Assembly (NCBI GenBank): GCA_022410635.1
Contig: JAJVDF010000363.1
Span: forward strand, 982,814 to 1,046,813
Direction: 5' to 3'
Origin: Tretioscincus oriximinensis
Lineage: Eukaryota; Chordata; Lepidosauria; Squamata; Gymnophthalmidae
Length of the DNA: 64,000 bases
Shown: positions 1 to 10,982 of the stretch, one piece after another
How positions within the stretch are numbered: the first letter of the stretch is position 1
How the letters are laid out: every line of letters starts with the position of its first letter
Position numbers and translations under genes: made by a program
Notes under the pieces: generated by a model
Told to the model about the DNA's origin: nothing
Database searches by the model: none
Seen by the model: the letters and a program-made list of their open reading frames with translations, nothing else

Positions 1-832
1 ACCAGGAAAGTACTGAGATGCTTCATCATATATACTAATTTCTGAGATTTTTCTATAATGCCATGAGTATTGATCATGAATGAGAAACGAAATACGAAAT
101 CCTTTTTCTTTGCTAATCTTATTTCTATCATTTATCTTTTCACGAACCATGTGGTTGCCATCTGGATGACAATCTCCTGGAGCTTTTCCTATTTTCCTAT
201 TTTCACTAGTTTCAGGAACACAAGTAAGCTTTAGATTTGTTTTCTCAAACAGAAGCTTCCCTAGCTTGTATCCAAAGAGTTTTAAAAGCACTTTGATGTC
301 AAACAAAAGAACTATCAAATGCCCATTAAAGAAAATGATTATGGATTCATTAGATATAAGTAAGTCATATATACCTATGGACTTTTTCATTAAAATAATT
401 CACTATATATTTTTAAAAAGATCAAAATAAAATATTGTTATCCACACAGATGTCAAGAGGGTTATGCTACTTGAAAATCCTGCATATTTCAAATTCACAA
501 TTTTGAAATAATTGCACATATGAGAAAATGTGTTAAGGAAAATTGTGTCCAAGAATTACAGAAAGAAATAGAACTAAATGTTCCTTTTTACTGCTGAATT
601 CTCCAGAATTTTGAAGGCGCAATATGATTTCAGAACTCAAAGCACCTGGCCAATTGTATCTAGTCTCGGCCTCAGAATACGTACATATGCTATAATCCAA
701 AACTCCAAATTCTGGACACAATTTATAGTTTAATCCAGCCTGCCACTGCCGAAATACCTCTGTCACCACAAAAATTACAACCCACATGGAACTCAAAAAA
801 CATGGATTGTTCAGGAAATTCATGACATATGT
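1..832. other. AT-rich stretch without recognised feature
   Basis: I recognise no gene, RNA or repeat family here. The minus-strand frame at 533-823 has no family motif and looks like a chance opening. Confidence 0.4.
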
Positions 833-1190
833 GAATCATAGAATCATAAAGTTGGAAAGGACCTCTAGGGCCATCGAGTCCAACCCCCTGCTCAATGCAG
901 GATTCATTAAACCATTCCAGACAGATGACTGTCCAGCCTCTGTTTGAAGACTTCCAGCGAAGGATTCACTATCTCCTGTGGCAAACTGTTCCACTGGTTT
1001 ATCTCCCTGACTGTTAGAAAGTTTTTTCTGATATCTAATCTAAATNTACTCCCNTNNAGTTTCATCCCATTGTTTCTAGTCCTTCCATGTGTCAATGAGA
1101 ACAATGCTGATCCCTNTGCTNTGTNACAGCCCTTCAGATATTTGTAGACAGTTATCAAGTCTCCTCTCAGTCTTCTCTTTTGCAGACTAA
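833..1190 (-). repeat. CR1 LINE, family B, 3' end (5'-truncated)
   Basis: The plus strand starts with a repeated octamer of the type GAATCATA followed by GTTGGAAAGGACCTC and TCCAACCCCCTGCTCAATG, the reverse complement of a CR1 3' end. On the minus strand, 907-1158 reads as the C-terminus of CR1 ORF2, with the blocks YKYLKGC, RLDIRKNFLTVR, INQWNSLPQE and PSLEVFKQRLDSHLSG. CR1 elements are non-LTR retrotransposons that usually insert as 5'-truncated copies. Several Ns and an early break show that this copy is dead. Further family-B copies with 3' ends lie at 44622 and 47079. Confidence 0.88.
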
Positions 1191-1904
1191 GAATAGTTTA
1201 CTTTTAGGAAAGGAACTGTAAGAGAGATACATTTTTTTTCAGAAGAGGAAGCTCCTAGCAAGCTGCAAGCAAAATTGTTATGGACACCATACCAAGATTA
1301 CAAATCTAATCCCACTTCGTTTCCATATCATAGCTACCAAACTCTCTAAAATCATGAAGCTGAACATTTGATTATTTTATGACATATGGTACTCCAGTTC
1401 ACTGCACTTTATAAATTTATTTTACTTTTATAGCTGTTATGACNTGCAGTCTTGATAAAATTACTGACTCACTGTTTGGGGGAGAGAAGGTCTGCTTACA
1501 ACTTCAAAGCACTCCATGACATTTTTAAAGCTCTGATGCATGTGTTGTTTTTAGTTAGATCGTAATTGTGTACGTGTTTACTCTCTTTAAAAGGCGTGGA
1601 TTTGAAAACATATGCCAGGTGCTTCATTTTTCAAGAAGAAGNACTAGCATCTAGAGATAAATGCTTCCATCACATCATTTGGAAGCCTTGTTTAGCAGAA
1701 GACTTGGTGCACATGGTGAAACTTCCATCTTTATATGCACTGTGGAAGGAATATGAAGAAAGGATGTTTTCCTTTATTTTTCGTATATGCATGCATCAAT
1801 ATCATAACAAAATTAGAACTTATTAATTTCACTATCAGCAGATTTATATACTAACCATAACCCTGTTTCTCAAAAGACATGAAATAAGAAACTTGTGTGT
1901 CAGA

Positions 1905-2040
1905 AGCCCTCTATANACTAAGGCTTATCCTTCCTCGGAATAGGAATCTGCCATCTACATACTGGATACAGACTAAGAAGGATCCACCTTGGCATGTGGG
2001 TGACAAGTCTTTATTGTTTTATTCCAGANTATACANTACA
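1905..2040. repeat. Degraded M1 fold-back element
   Basis: The segments GGAATAGGAATCTGCCATC and GGCATGTGGGTGACAAG match in order the two arms of the better preserved M1 copy at 52025-52192, ending in TTTTATTCCAG. The central palindrome is lost. The assignment is weak because both arms have diverged. Confidence 0.4.
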
Positions 2041-2504
2041 CTNGAATAAATGATGCATGGATTCAGTNAGGAATGTGACAGTCAATGGGTACAACTCTTC
2101 CTTGGATAGAAGGCTGAGACACTTTGTCAAAAAGAAGAATGCTTTTTCAACTGGAAATTCTATTTCCAGTAGCAAGGATTCCACCTTGAAAATATTTGAA
2201 ATTGTGCCTGAATTTAGCCATGTATTGATTATTTTTTGAAATTNACACTATCATTTATTTCTCCTACACTATGGGTTCCTCCCCACTCATTATATTTAGC
2301 AAGGTGGAAGCAACATCACCTTCAATCCATCCCAAGTGATCACACATGTTCAGCGGGCCACTCACTAAAAAGGACTGTTGTCAATGAATTTTTCACCACC
2401 GCAGTTTGTGCGAGTCAACAGCAGGCATTTTTATAACCTGAAAAAAACCTTCGTGGAGACATTCAGCAATTTTGTACATGAAAAATCTCGCAAAATTTCA
2501 AAGA

Positions 2505-2700
2505 TCCATTTAAAAGTTAATTGATTCTAAAGCTTGCATATAATGTTGGTAATTGTAGTAAGGTAAGTGGAGCAATGCCTTATGAGACTCATCATGTGAA
2601 GAGATTGCTAGGCAATGTGGAAGGTTGAAGTAGGTGAGGTGCAATTGTGAATGGGTTTTAAAAGAAATAGCAAGGCAAAACATGAAATAGGGAAGAGCCC
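2505..2700 (+). repeat. Family F repeat, diverged copy
   Basis: TAAAAGTTAATTG and a block of the form TGGAAGGTTGAAG..GTGAGGTGCAATTGTGAATG correspond in order to the family F copy at 21900-22375 (TAAAAGTTAATTGG and TGGAATATTGAAGGTGAG..CAATCACAAATG). The stretch between them aligns only loosely. The family is not identified. Confidence 0.4.
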
Positions 2701-4824
2701 TATACATATATTTCATTCTATACACTTTATATTTTATACACATTACTTCCATTCCATTAACATATACCATATATAATCAATACATCCNTGCCTTTCAGGG
2801 TATGTATATTACATTCTTTATCCGTACTCCATTTCCTCCCACCACATGGTAAATTGATATATGTCTCTTCTTTATTTTTTAGGACTAGTTTTATCACATT
2901 CAAGACATGGCCATGTANTGATTCAAGGTAGCATCTTCCCTTCTAGACTCATTCCCTCCCCTTCAGTGCTGCCATTTTGCCTGTAGGCTGGTGTTGCTGT
3001 AAGTTCCAAGGGCATGGGTGAAAGAGGATTCTACTGAATGCAATTCGTTCGCATANCCCTAATTCCAAGTATTTCATCTTGTATCAAATGCTCTTCCTCA
3101 GTTGATGCTATCAATAGATGGATGATACAAGTGAATCTAGTCTGCCTTACTAATGAAAACTGTAGCCAGAAAATACAAGACCGAGACAAATAGGAATAAG
3201 ATCACACAAACAGGAATTTCTCTTTTCATGAAAATCACTTATGCTAAGTGACGCAGGAACAAATGCCTCAGCTTCAGCCAGCTGGAATTTCCTGCATAGT
3301 GGACATACCATGCTTAAAAGCCAGGTGATGGCCTAGACATTTTTNAAAGTTAAAAATGATCCATGTGCTGGCTGTCAAAATGTCTTCACATTAAGGAGAG
3401 CTGGCAGAAGAATCACAGCACTTTTTTCCATGACTTGCATTAAAAAGCCAGTTCTAAAAATGACTTAAAGGTGGTACCATTTTCATTCCATTACTAATCT
3501 ATTTTAAAACTGTTTTGTTTTAAACTACCTTGGGACCCTTTCTGCAGTTTTCTTAGCAGAGATGCCAAAGTGGATTGCTATTGCTTATTTTTGAGGAGAT
3601 CAAACTGGCAATCCTGTACGTTCCTGGCAGTTTGATTACTCTCTTTCTACTCTCTTTCTTGTCCTATGAATATCTCAAAATAACTTGCATATGNTTCTGA
3701 ATTAATATCTAATATATGCAATTTTGAAGATGTAGCATCTCCCTTCAGATATATATTCCTAATTCAAAATCTCAGTTCAAAATTTGCCTAGAATTTTAAA
3801 AGTTCAGATTTGGATTCAGTAGCTCAACGTTGAATGCATAGTGTGGTTAAGACCAAAGCAATTTCAAATAAAAAGNATTTCCCAATGTCTACACAGAACA
3901 GATCTCCTTTAGGGAAAATTTGACTAGAAACTATTCTAAATAGTTTTGNAATTGTATTCTGGGTAAATTCCAGCATTTTTTGTAATGCAACATCTGCGAA
4001 CGGGAACATAAATTTAAGGTTAATCTATGTTCTTATTGTAAATTTATTTTTAGTAAAGATTTTTAAGGGAAGGAATTTTTTTTGTAAAAAGAACTTTTTC
4101 CTCCCAAACGGATATTGCTGTTTCTAATTATCCACTCTTGGAATCTGGCACCTCACAAATTAATTGGTGTGGTACATTACCAGAAAAGGCATGATTGTTT
4201 TATTTCCCATTCCCTTCATATGAAACACCGAACTGTCAAAAAAGAAATTACATATAGGTGTATTTTGCAAAGGGATGTAGAATAAAGTTGGTTCTGGCAT
4301 TAAATAGTTGCTACTGTATTTGGAANAGATTTATTTTTATTTGTATTTTATTTGCATTTCCCTACTCCCCTAAACCCAAAGGTTTCAGGGTGGTTAACAA
4401 TAAAAACAGATTTACCATAATATTTAAACAANAATGCCTGAAAGCAGGGAAAGCAAAAGCAAAAGAGAAAAACTAAAAACAACAAAGCCAACTCTATATA
4501 AACAAAAGTGTTTCCTAATTCTTTGTTGAAGGTGATTTACTTTGTTACACCTTCACTTATCAAAGTGCCATTGCCATTGGCTTTCCACTTTCAATGGCAG
4601 TGGGTGCCTTGTTGTGATTATACTGCTCANTTCTAGGATCACTTGATGACAGAAAATTGTTTTTCCTGGGTAGATTTAAGAAATAATGAATCAAGTTCAT
4701 GAAGGCTTGGCATATCAATAGCGACTAAAATGGTTACCTAAGTATTACCTCCAGCTGGAAAGACCGACAAGATTTTTTTCTAAATGTTCCCTGTCCCCCA
4801 TGATTTTGTCTAATCATTTCTTAA
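2701..4824. other. No gene seen; scattered repeat tails
   Basis: No coding region is recognised. At about 4340-4410, CCCAAAGGTTTCAGGGTGG resembles the minus-strand 3' tail of the SINE D family (CTGAGACCTTCGGG type), and about 3500-3540 has a plus-strand version (ACTACCTTGGGACC). Both are too short to call firmly. Confidence 0.3.
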
Positions 4825-5392
4825 AAACATAAGAACATAAGAGGAGCCATGCTGAATCAAGCCAGAACTNATCTAGTCCAGNATTCTGTATCACTCGGAG
4901 GCCAAAGANTTGCACCTGGGCAATCTAAACAGAAGAAACCAAAATCTTCACCTCACTGCAAATGGTATTTCAGGAGTTCTGCCTGTTGCTCCGTTCCCGA
5001 GGCAGAACCAAATGATCTACCCTAGTAGCTAATTATACCCTTGGTGTCCATAAACNTTTCCAATCCTTTCTTAAAGCTATCCAGGCTGCTAGCTACCACT
5101 ACCTCTTCAGGAAGTGAATTNCAAAGGATGATAACACTCTGGGTGAAAAAATACTTTCCTGTCTGTTCTCACTCTTCTGCCCCATTAGTTTCAAGGAATG
5201 CTCCCTGCTCCTAGTGTTGTGTGATAGAGAAAATATTTTTCTCTATTTACCTTATCCACCACAAGCATGATTTTATACACTTCAATCAGATCACCTCTCA
5301 AACATTGTCTTTCGAGACAGAAGAGGTCCAGATGTTGCAGACTAACTTCATATGGGAGGTACTCCAGTCCCTTGATCATTGTTGTTGCTTTT
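4825..5392 (-). repeat. CR1 LINE, family A, 3' end and ORF2 C-terminus
   Basis: The plus strand opens with the octamer repeat AACATAAGAACATAAG, then GAGGAGCCATGCTGAATCA, the reverse complement of a CR1-type 3' end. The minus strand at 5191-5379 reads GLEYLPYEVSLQHLDLFCL and RGDLIEVYKIM, close to the ORF2 C-terminal block RLPYEERL..LFSLEKRRLRGDLIEVYKI of CR1. Family A differs from family B in its 3' octamer and untranslated region. It is the commonest repeat in the window. Confidence 0.85.
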
Positions 5393-5842
5393 AAAGTTAC
5401 CTAGCCTCAGTTGCATATGCCCTCTATATTTGCTTTACCACTAGGCAGTAGAATATAAGCAGTTTTGGTGTTATAGCAGNTGTAATTATTGCAGCTTTTA
5501 AGACATCCATATCCAGTTCAACTCCTTATCAGGTATAGAACACACAGTTTCATGTGCATGTTGGTTAATTTTAANTGCTCTTTAGTATTGAGCCATTAGG
5601 TGGCTCAACAAGAATAGATTAATTTTTACAGTTTTTTCTTGTTATTTTGCTTTTTATATTTATTTGTTTATTCTCATTACAGAGGGCTCACATATTAATG
5701 GTCATCATTTGTGGTATGGAACCGACTACAGATAACTTATGAGCTGGAACAACAAAAAACTCGTCACAACCNGTTACATGGTTGTATGGAAGGACACCAT
5801 AACGTATTCCGAGCAAAACATAGAGAAGCTTCCCTCATTAAG

Positions 5843-6516
5843 ACTATAAGAGGAGCCATGCTGAATTGAGCCAGAGCCCATCTAGTCTAGCATTCTGTCT
5901 AACACAGGGCTCTCCTGCTGGGTTGGTAGGATCATCATGATGCCCTCACTATACAAGACAATTGAGCTTTCGCTGTCCTCCTGGGATCCATCTGGGGAGA
6001 AGCTCCTTTGTAANGAAATAACAGATTGCTGCATTTTCCAACATCAGCCTGAAATGGTTGTTGCTTCCATGGGGAGCTGCCTGCAACCCCAGTGTGTGCT
6101 GTGCCATTGTGGGACTTCCAGTACCACAAAAAGATGCCTACCAGCCAGCCAAGACTGCAGAATCACAGCTGGCTGACAGGCGCAATACCCGCTTCCTCAT
6201 CCCTCCAGCTTTCTTCTCAACAGCTTTCTATGGATTTGGGAGATATATATATATGAACAGCAGGGTGATTGCATTATTTCAGGCTTAATGGTTACCCCTA
6301 TTTCAGTTTTTACCCTNTAGTCTGAAGCAGACCACATGGCCCACCAATTGCACCTGGGAAGTCTCAAACAGACGAAGGCAAACCCCTCACCTGTTCGCAA
6401 CTCCCAGTTGTTCCATCTCGGAGGCAGTATCAAGAGAGCTGGCCTGGTAGCTATTTATACCCTTGGCTTCCATAAACTTGTCTTATCCTGTCTTTAAATT
6501 ATCCAGTCTGCTAGCA
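5843..6516 (-). repeat. CR1 LINE, family A, 3' end split by an insert
   Basis: 5843-5907 matches the family A 3' terminus (AGAGGAGCCATGCTGAATTG..ATTCTGTCTAACACAG). 6331-6516 continues where it broke off (CCCACCAATTGCACCTGGG..TTATACCCTTGGCTTCCATAAAC..TCCAGTCTGCTAGC). About 423 bases of unrelated sequence lie between. The copy is short and non-coding. Confidence 0.75.
5908..6330. repeat. Unclassified insert within a CR1 copy
   Basis: This segment interrupts a family A CR1 3' end whose two halves join properly across it. The flanks AACACAG and ACCACAT may be remnants of a short target duplication. The insert is less AT-rich than its surroundings and has overlapping short frames without known motifs. 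It could be a DNA transposon, an SINE-like element or a filler; I cannot tell which. Confidence 0.4.
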
Positions 6517-7867
6517 TTGTGTAAGTCCCTAACTAAAATCAAATTATGTTTTCTAAACATATATTCTGTTGTTTCTCTTATACAATTTTTCTCTGGAAGC
6601 AGAATCAGAAAAGTATGCTTAGTGCTGAATATTGGGGTTATGGTGAAGCAAAATATGNTTCTCACAAACTCTATACTACCACTTTAGACTTCATTTTTTT
6701 TAACATTGGAAATGATTAATCAGGTGATTGCTTTTGCTAACACTGTTTTGATGTAGTTTATGTTTATACTGGAAATTTCCTTGGGATTTTTTGTTGGGAA
6801 AGTGGCATTCCCAGACTTATCACTGTTCTGATCTNATTAGCGCATGGCAAAAAGTCTGGTAATGAGGAAAATTTCTGTCATTTCTATAAGATCAATTTTC
6901 AACCATTCAATTATTATCTTAGTAATAAGCAACTGAATTTTCTTAGACTTTTAATGGTTATGAATTTATGCAAACAACTATTTAGCAGCAACTAGATATT
7001 ATAGTGAATCCCCTATATAAAATGCTTCAAAGTGCTCAGTTTCTTCCACACTCNGACCTTATGTGAATTTAAAACAAAGACTGACATTTTCTTTCAATCC
7101 CCAGCAATTTCTCAACAAAACAGTTTGCGGGTTTCATTCTCATCCAATTCCATCATCTACTCAAATATCACAGAAAAAAACCTTGTAGATTACATCAGCC
7201 TGCCTCCATATTTGTGCCATTGAGCCAAACTGTTGACACATAATTTGGATTATGGTCAAATAAAGTATTTCAAAAAACTCTCAGAGGGATAAACAGTAAA
7301 CTCTACGAAGTCTTTCTGCTTCTGCATGTCAGTCCTCATTGTTCTTCTCCAGCCAAACCCTTTCCCATTTGGAAAATGGTGTCATAATATACTCAAACAC
7401 TCTGAAGCTGAACTTGTGCGTGCACTAGTTAACATGAGGATGAGAAACTGATGAAAGACCCTTGGCAAATTAGTTGTTCATTCATATCCGTAATCTCATA
7501 TCTGAGTAACATCTGCCTTCTTCTCACGGTATATAATTCTATATGCTAATGCTAACCATTTCAAAGCTCTTNTGGGTATATCTGGACGTCTGACAGAGAT
7601 AACATTTTAGATCCTAAAACAGATTACTACGCTGTACAAACAGGGCCTGAAACAGGTCAAGTTAATCCAATTCCACTAAAGGGGATTGAATTAAGTAAAT
7701 GCAATTTCAGTAAGAGGGTTCTAGTTAGATTGCTTTTTTATGGCGAGAGACAATGGAAGCTTTAAAGAAGGTCCCATGGTTGGAATCCCTCTGGAAATAA
7801 AGGTAATCATTGCTGGATTTTCTGTAATAATGATATTAGGAGTTACCAATCAATTGCATTGGAATTA
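6517..7867. other. No feature recognised
   Basis: AT-rich sequence without recognisable genes or repeats. The plus-strand frame at 7740-7946 begins in unique sequence and runs into the left arm of the M1 element, so it is not treated as a gene. Confidence 0.35.
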
Positions 7868-8059
7868 TACTAGGGCCCTGTTCACATGGAGTCTTATTCT
7901 GGGTTATATCTTGGGACAGAGGTCAGGCATCTACATCCCTCTGTAGATTAAGGCAGGCCCCATTTGGGGTTTTTCATAATCTACACAAACATTTGGATGG
8001 CAGGCTCCTATTTCAAAAGAGAAATCAAAGTNAGGGTCCATGTGAGAAGAGCCCTAGTA
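7868..8059. mobile_element. M1 fold-back element (MITE-like), copy 1
   Basis: The left end TACTAGGGC and the right end GCCCTAGTA are exact reverse complements. Inside, GAGTCTTATTCTGGG near the left and the strand-reversed arm near the right frame a centre of AAGGCAGGCCCCATTTGGGG. The layout matches the other M1 copies at 8721, 9991, 10805, 28950, 49933 and 52025. It has no coding capacity and is presumably a non-autonomous DNA transposon; the superfamily is not settled. Confidence 0.7.
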
Positions 8060-8720
8060 TATTTCCAAAGTATTGGAATTATATTTGACATTTCCAATAT
8101 AGGCCCAAGAACATNTTAAGAAGCAGCCTTAAATTGTTGGAAAATAACACTATGTATAATTGTATTTTTGAGTTTTTGATTTGGGTTGAACCTAAACTCA
8201 AAATCCATAAACATAATTAGCATTGTTTTGTAGGACCTTTCAATTATTTCATTGGAATAACTGCAGTCTGTAAAATCATTAGCTGCTTTTGAAGATCTGG
8301 AACAATCAGGTTCTTCTGGGTACTTTTAAGGAACTCCCGAATGTGTGAGTTGTATTCAAAAGGTATGTGGAACTCACAATTTTTGGAAACACATCACCAA
8401 TGTCAACCTCTCTATGGATGGTACTGTATAGCACATGATCCCAAGTGTTCATGTTAGCATGGCAAATTCACAGATATTTGTGCGTGATCTGATGTGACTC
8501 TACCCATAGAAAAAATGACAATGGTGACAGCCACACTTCTAATAATGTTGAGTTCCCTGAACCTTTGCACACAACTAGCTTGCTTGTGGGTTACTTAAAG
8601 ATNCTGAGAAGAGTCTGGGATTGTCATATAAAGCTTCAATCGGTTCCTGACTTCTAAAAGCAATTTGTGATTCTCTAAAACAGTTCAGCAATAGCTGTGA
8701 GAGAACCATTTTGTCTTTCT

Positions 8721-9133
8721 AGGCCCTGTCCCCACTGAGTCTTATTCTGGGCTATATTTCATTACACTGCTTTGCCATTCACATGACAGTGCAGATTATG
8801 GCAGGCCACATTTGGGGTCTCTCATAGTCTACACTGGCATTTAGATGGTAATAATATAAGAAGAGCCATACTGGATCGGGCCAGACCCATCTGGTCCAAC
8901 ATTCTGTCTCATNCAGAGGCCCACCAGATGCACCTGGGCAGTCTGACCAGAGGAAAGCAAAATATGCACCTGTTCATGACTCCCTGCAAATGGTATTTCA
9001 GGAGGATTGCCTGTTGCTCCATCCTAGAGGCAACATCCAGACATCCATTCTAGTACCCATTTATACCCTTGGTGTATAAATGGGTNGACTCCTCTTCCAA
9101 GTTATAGCCCAGAATAAAGCTCAGTGGGAACAG
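8721..9133. mobile_element. M1 fold-back element copy 2, split by CR1
   Basis: The left arm (AGGCCCTGTCCCCACTGAGT..) runs to about 8848 and includes the central TATGGCAGGCCACATTTGGG. The right arm resumes at about 9086 (CTCTTCCAAGTTATAGCCCAG..AGCTCAGTGGGAACAGG). A family A CR1 3' end fills the gap. When joined, the two parts have the length and order of an intact M1. Confidence 0.75.
8852..9085 (-). repeat. CR1 LINE, family A, 3' end inside M1
   Basis: ATATAAGAAGAGCCATACTG, CACCAGATGCACCTGGGCAG, CTGCAAATGGTATTTCAGGA and TTATACCCTTGGTGT are the standard family A 3' blocks read in reverse. The copy is about 230 bases, severely 5'-truncated, and lies between the two arms of an M1 element, so it inserted after M1. 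Confidence 0.82.
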
Positions 9134-9456
9134 GATCCTTTACCGTAACAGTGTGGTGTCACTCCCAGTTTGGTGAGCTACGCAAAATGAAATTGGGATG
9201 TAAAACAAACTATTTGATACAAATTCCTATTGAAAATTATAAAAATCTTCAAAAATCTCTGCATTTCTTATGCTAGNTGATGCCATTCATTTCCTACTGC
9301 CTATTCAAAATCAGAATATTTTTTCAAACTTTGGATTCTATTTAAAAATCATGAAAATTAAAGCAGGGAATACTACCATGGAAGGAAACAGAGCATGAAA
9401 AATGATACTTGCTACGNAATCTGTGAAACATTTGTACAATGTTTTATAGGTAGTGA

Positions 9457-9750
9457 ATAATAATAAGAATTAGGTTTTTATACCCCAGTTTTCTCATCAA
9501 AACGGTCTCAAAGCGGCTTACAAGAGTAATTTTCATCTGAAAGCTGACATTCTATCTTCCCCAACAGGTGGTTCCCATTTATCTAATTGCAGTCAGTTGC
9601 AATTTCTTACCATTCTTGCTTTCGATTAGCTGGGTTGGCTGGAGCTGCAGGCTAGTAGAAGGTGCTCACCCCTCTCCACGTCTGACACAGGGTTTCAAAA
9701 CCCGATCTCCAAGATGAGAGATTGTTTCCTTAGTGACTGAGCAATTTGTA
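9457..9750 (-). repeat. tRNA-derived SINE, family C
   Basis: Read on the minus strand, the element has a tRNA-like head, with a B-box-like GGTTTTGAAACC near 9700 and an A-box-like region near 9740. A body follows (CCAACCCAGCTAATCG), then the tail TTGTAAGCCGCTTTGAGACC..GGGGTATAAAAACC, ending in ATT repeats at 9457-9470. This is the usual plan of squamate tRNA SINEs copied by a partner LINE. The other copies are at 14250 and 20887. Confidence 0.75.
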
Positions 9751-9990
9751 CCTGCATGATGTGCATAGTGTCCATACTTTCCTATTACCTGTATTAACTG
9801 GTGACTCTGGAAATCTTAATATTTAGTCATTTTTGAATGCAATTTAAGATATAAAAACAAAATAGTGCCATTCTGAAATATTTCCAATACTGATAACATT
9901 TTGTCACAACATGAGCTTGTAACAAGCCATCTTGATGCCATTTATTATTTTTNNAAAAAACAGGTTATATGATTTAACGCATGAGTAGAA

Positions 9991-10177
9991 GGTCTTTTCT
10001 ACACCGAGTCTCATTCTAGATTATATCCTGAAATAGGAGCCGGCATCTGCAAACTGGCTATTGGTGCAGACCATAACTTGTCCCAGACCTGATCTGGTGT
10101 TGTGTGCAATAAAATGCAGATGCTAGCTCCTTGTGCAAGGTTATAATCCACAACAAAGTTTATTGTAGAAAGGGCCA
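9991..10177. mobile_element. M1 fold-back element, diverged copy
   Basis: The left arm GAGTCTCATTCTAGATTATATCCTG and the right arm AGGTTATAATCCACAACAAAGTTTATTG are reverse-complement versions of the M1 arms. The centre differs, with CAGACCTGATCTGG in place of the usual GGCAGGCCCC palindrome. It is an older or subfamily copy. Confidence 0.6.
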
Positions 10178-10804
10178 AAACCTCATGTATTAGGGGTCTC
10201 TGGAAAAATCTGCAGCTGCAATAAAGTGAATGACCTTTAAAATTATGCCATCAATTACTATTTCAGCAATTTTCAGTTCAAATTNGCTTTCTCAATTTTT
10301 AGTTAAAAAAATCCAAATGCTTAACTGCTGAGTTGACTTGCGCTGAGCTGTGTTTGAATGGACTTAATATCTTCGTGGGAAGATAACTAAATGTTATCCA
10401 TGGAAAGTTCACGGCATGCATTTGTTTTAACCTTAACAAATAGCTTCTGCCAGTTTTTAAGATATGAAACTGGACAAGATGTCCCCTGAATGTTTGAATT
10501 AGTCATGCAGGGTTTTAAAAATGGTTATTTATTCTTTCTTTGGCATCTCTCTCATAAAATTAGTAATACTGTTTTCACTAGTACGTTTATAGAGAGCACT
10601 GTCAATTAAAATTCTTCAGATACTTGCCATGATATATTAGCATGAGAAACAATGATTTTAGTGTTTGTTAAGGTTTTATTAGCAAGGAATCAAAAATAAA
10701 CTCCCATGCTATAGATTTGGTGTAGCAACACTGAGCTCTTGAAGTAACTGGCATTTTGTCTTCTTTGATCCGTCTTTCTTTCATGGTTGCCTCAACACAT
10801 TATG

Positions 10805-10982
10805 CTCTTGTCCCCACTGAGCCTTATTCTGAACTATATCTCCGTACGGAGTTTGGCCATCCACTTGCTAGTGTAGACTGTGGCAGGCTCCATTCGTGGC
10901 CTGCCATAGCTTACACTAGCATGTAGGTGGCAGGTTTCTATTCTGAGTTATAGCCCAGAATAAGACCCAGTGGGGACAGGGG
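10805..10982. mobile_element. M1 fold-back element, well preserved
   Basis: CTTGTCCCCACTGAGCCTTA at the left mirrors TAAGACCCAGTGGGGACAGG at the right. The centre TGTGGCAGGCTCCATTCGTGGCCTGCCATAG is an imperfect hairpin. Its length of about 178 bases agrees with the copies at 49933 and 52025. No coding sequence. Confidence 0.75.
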
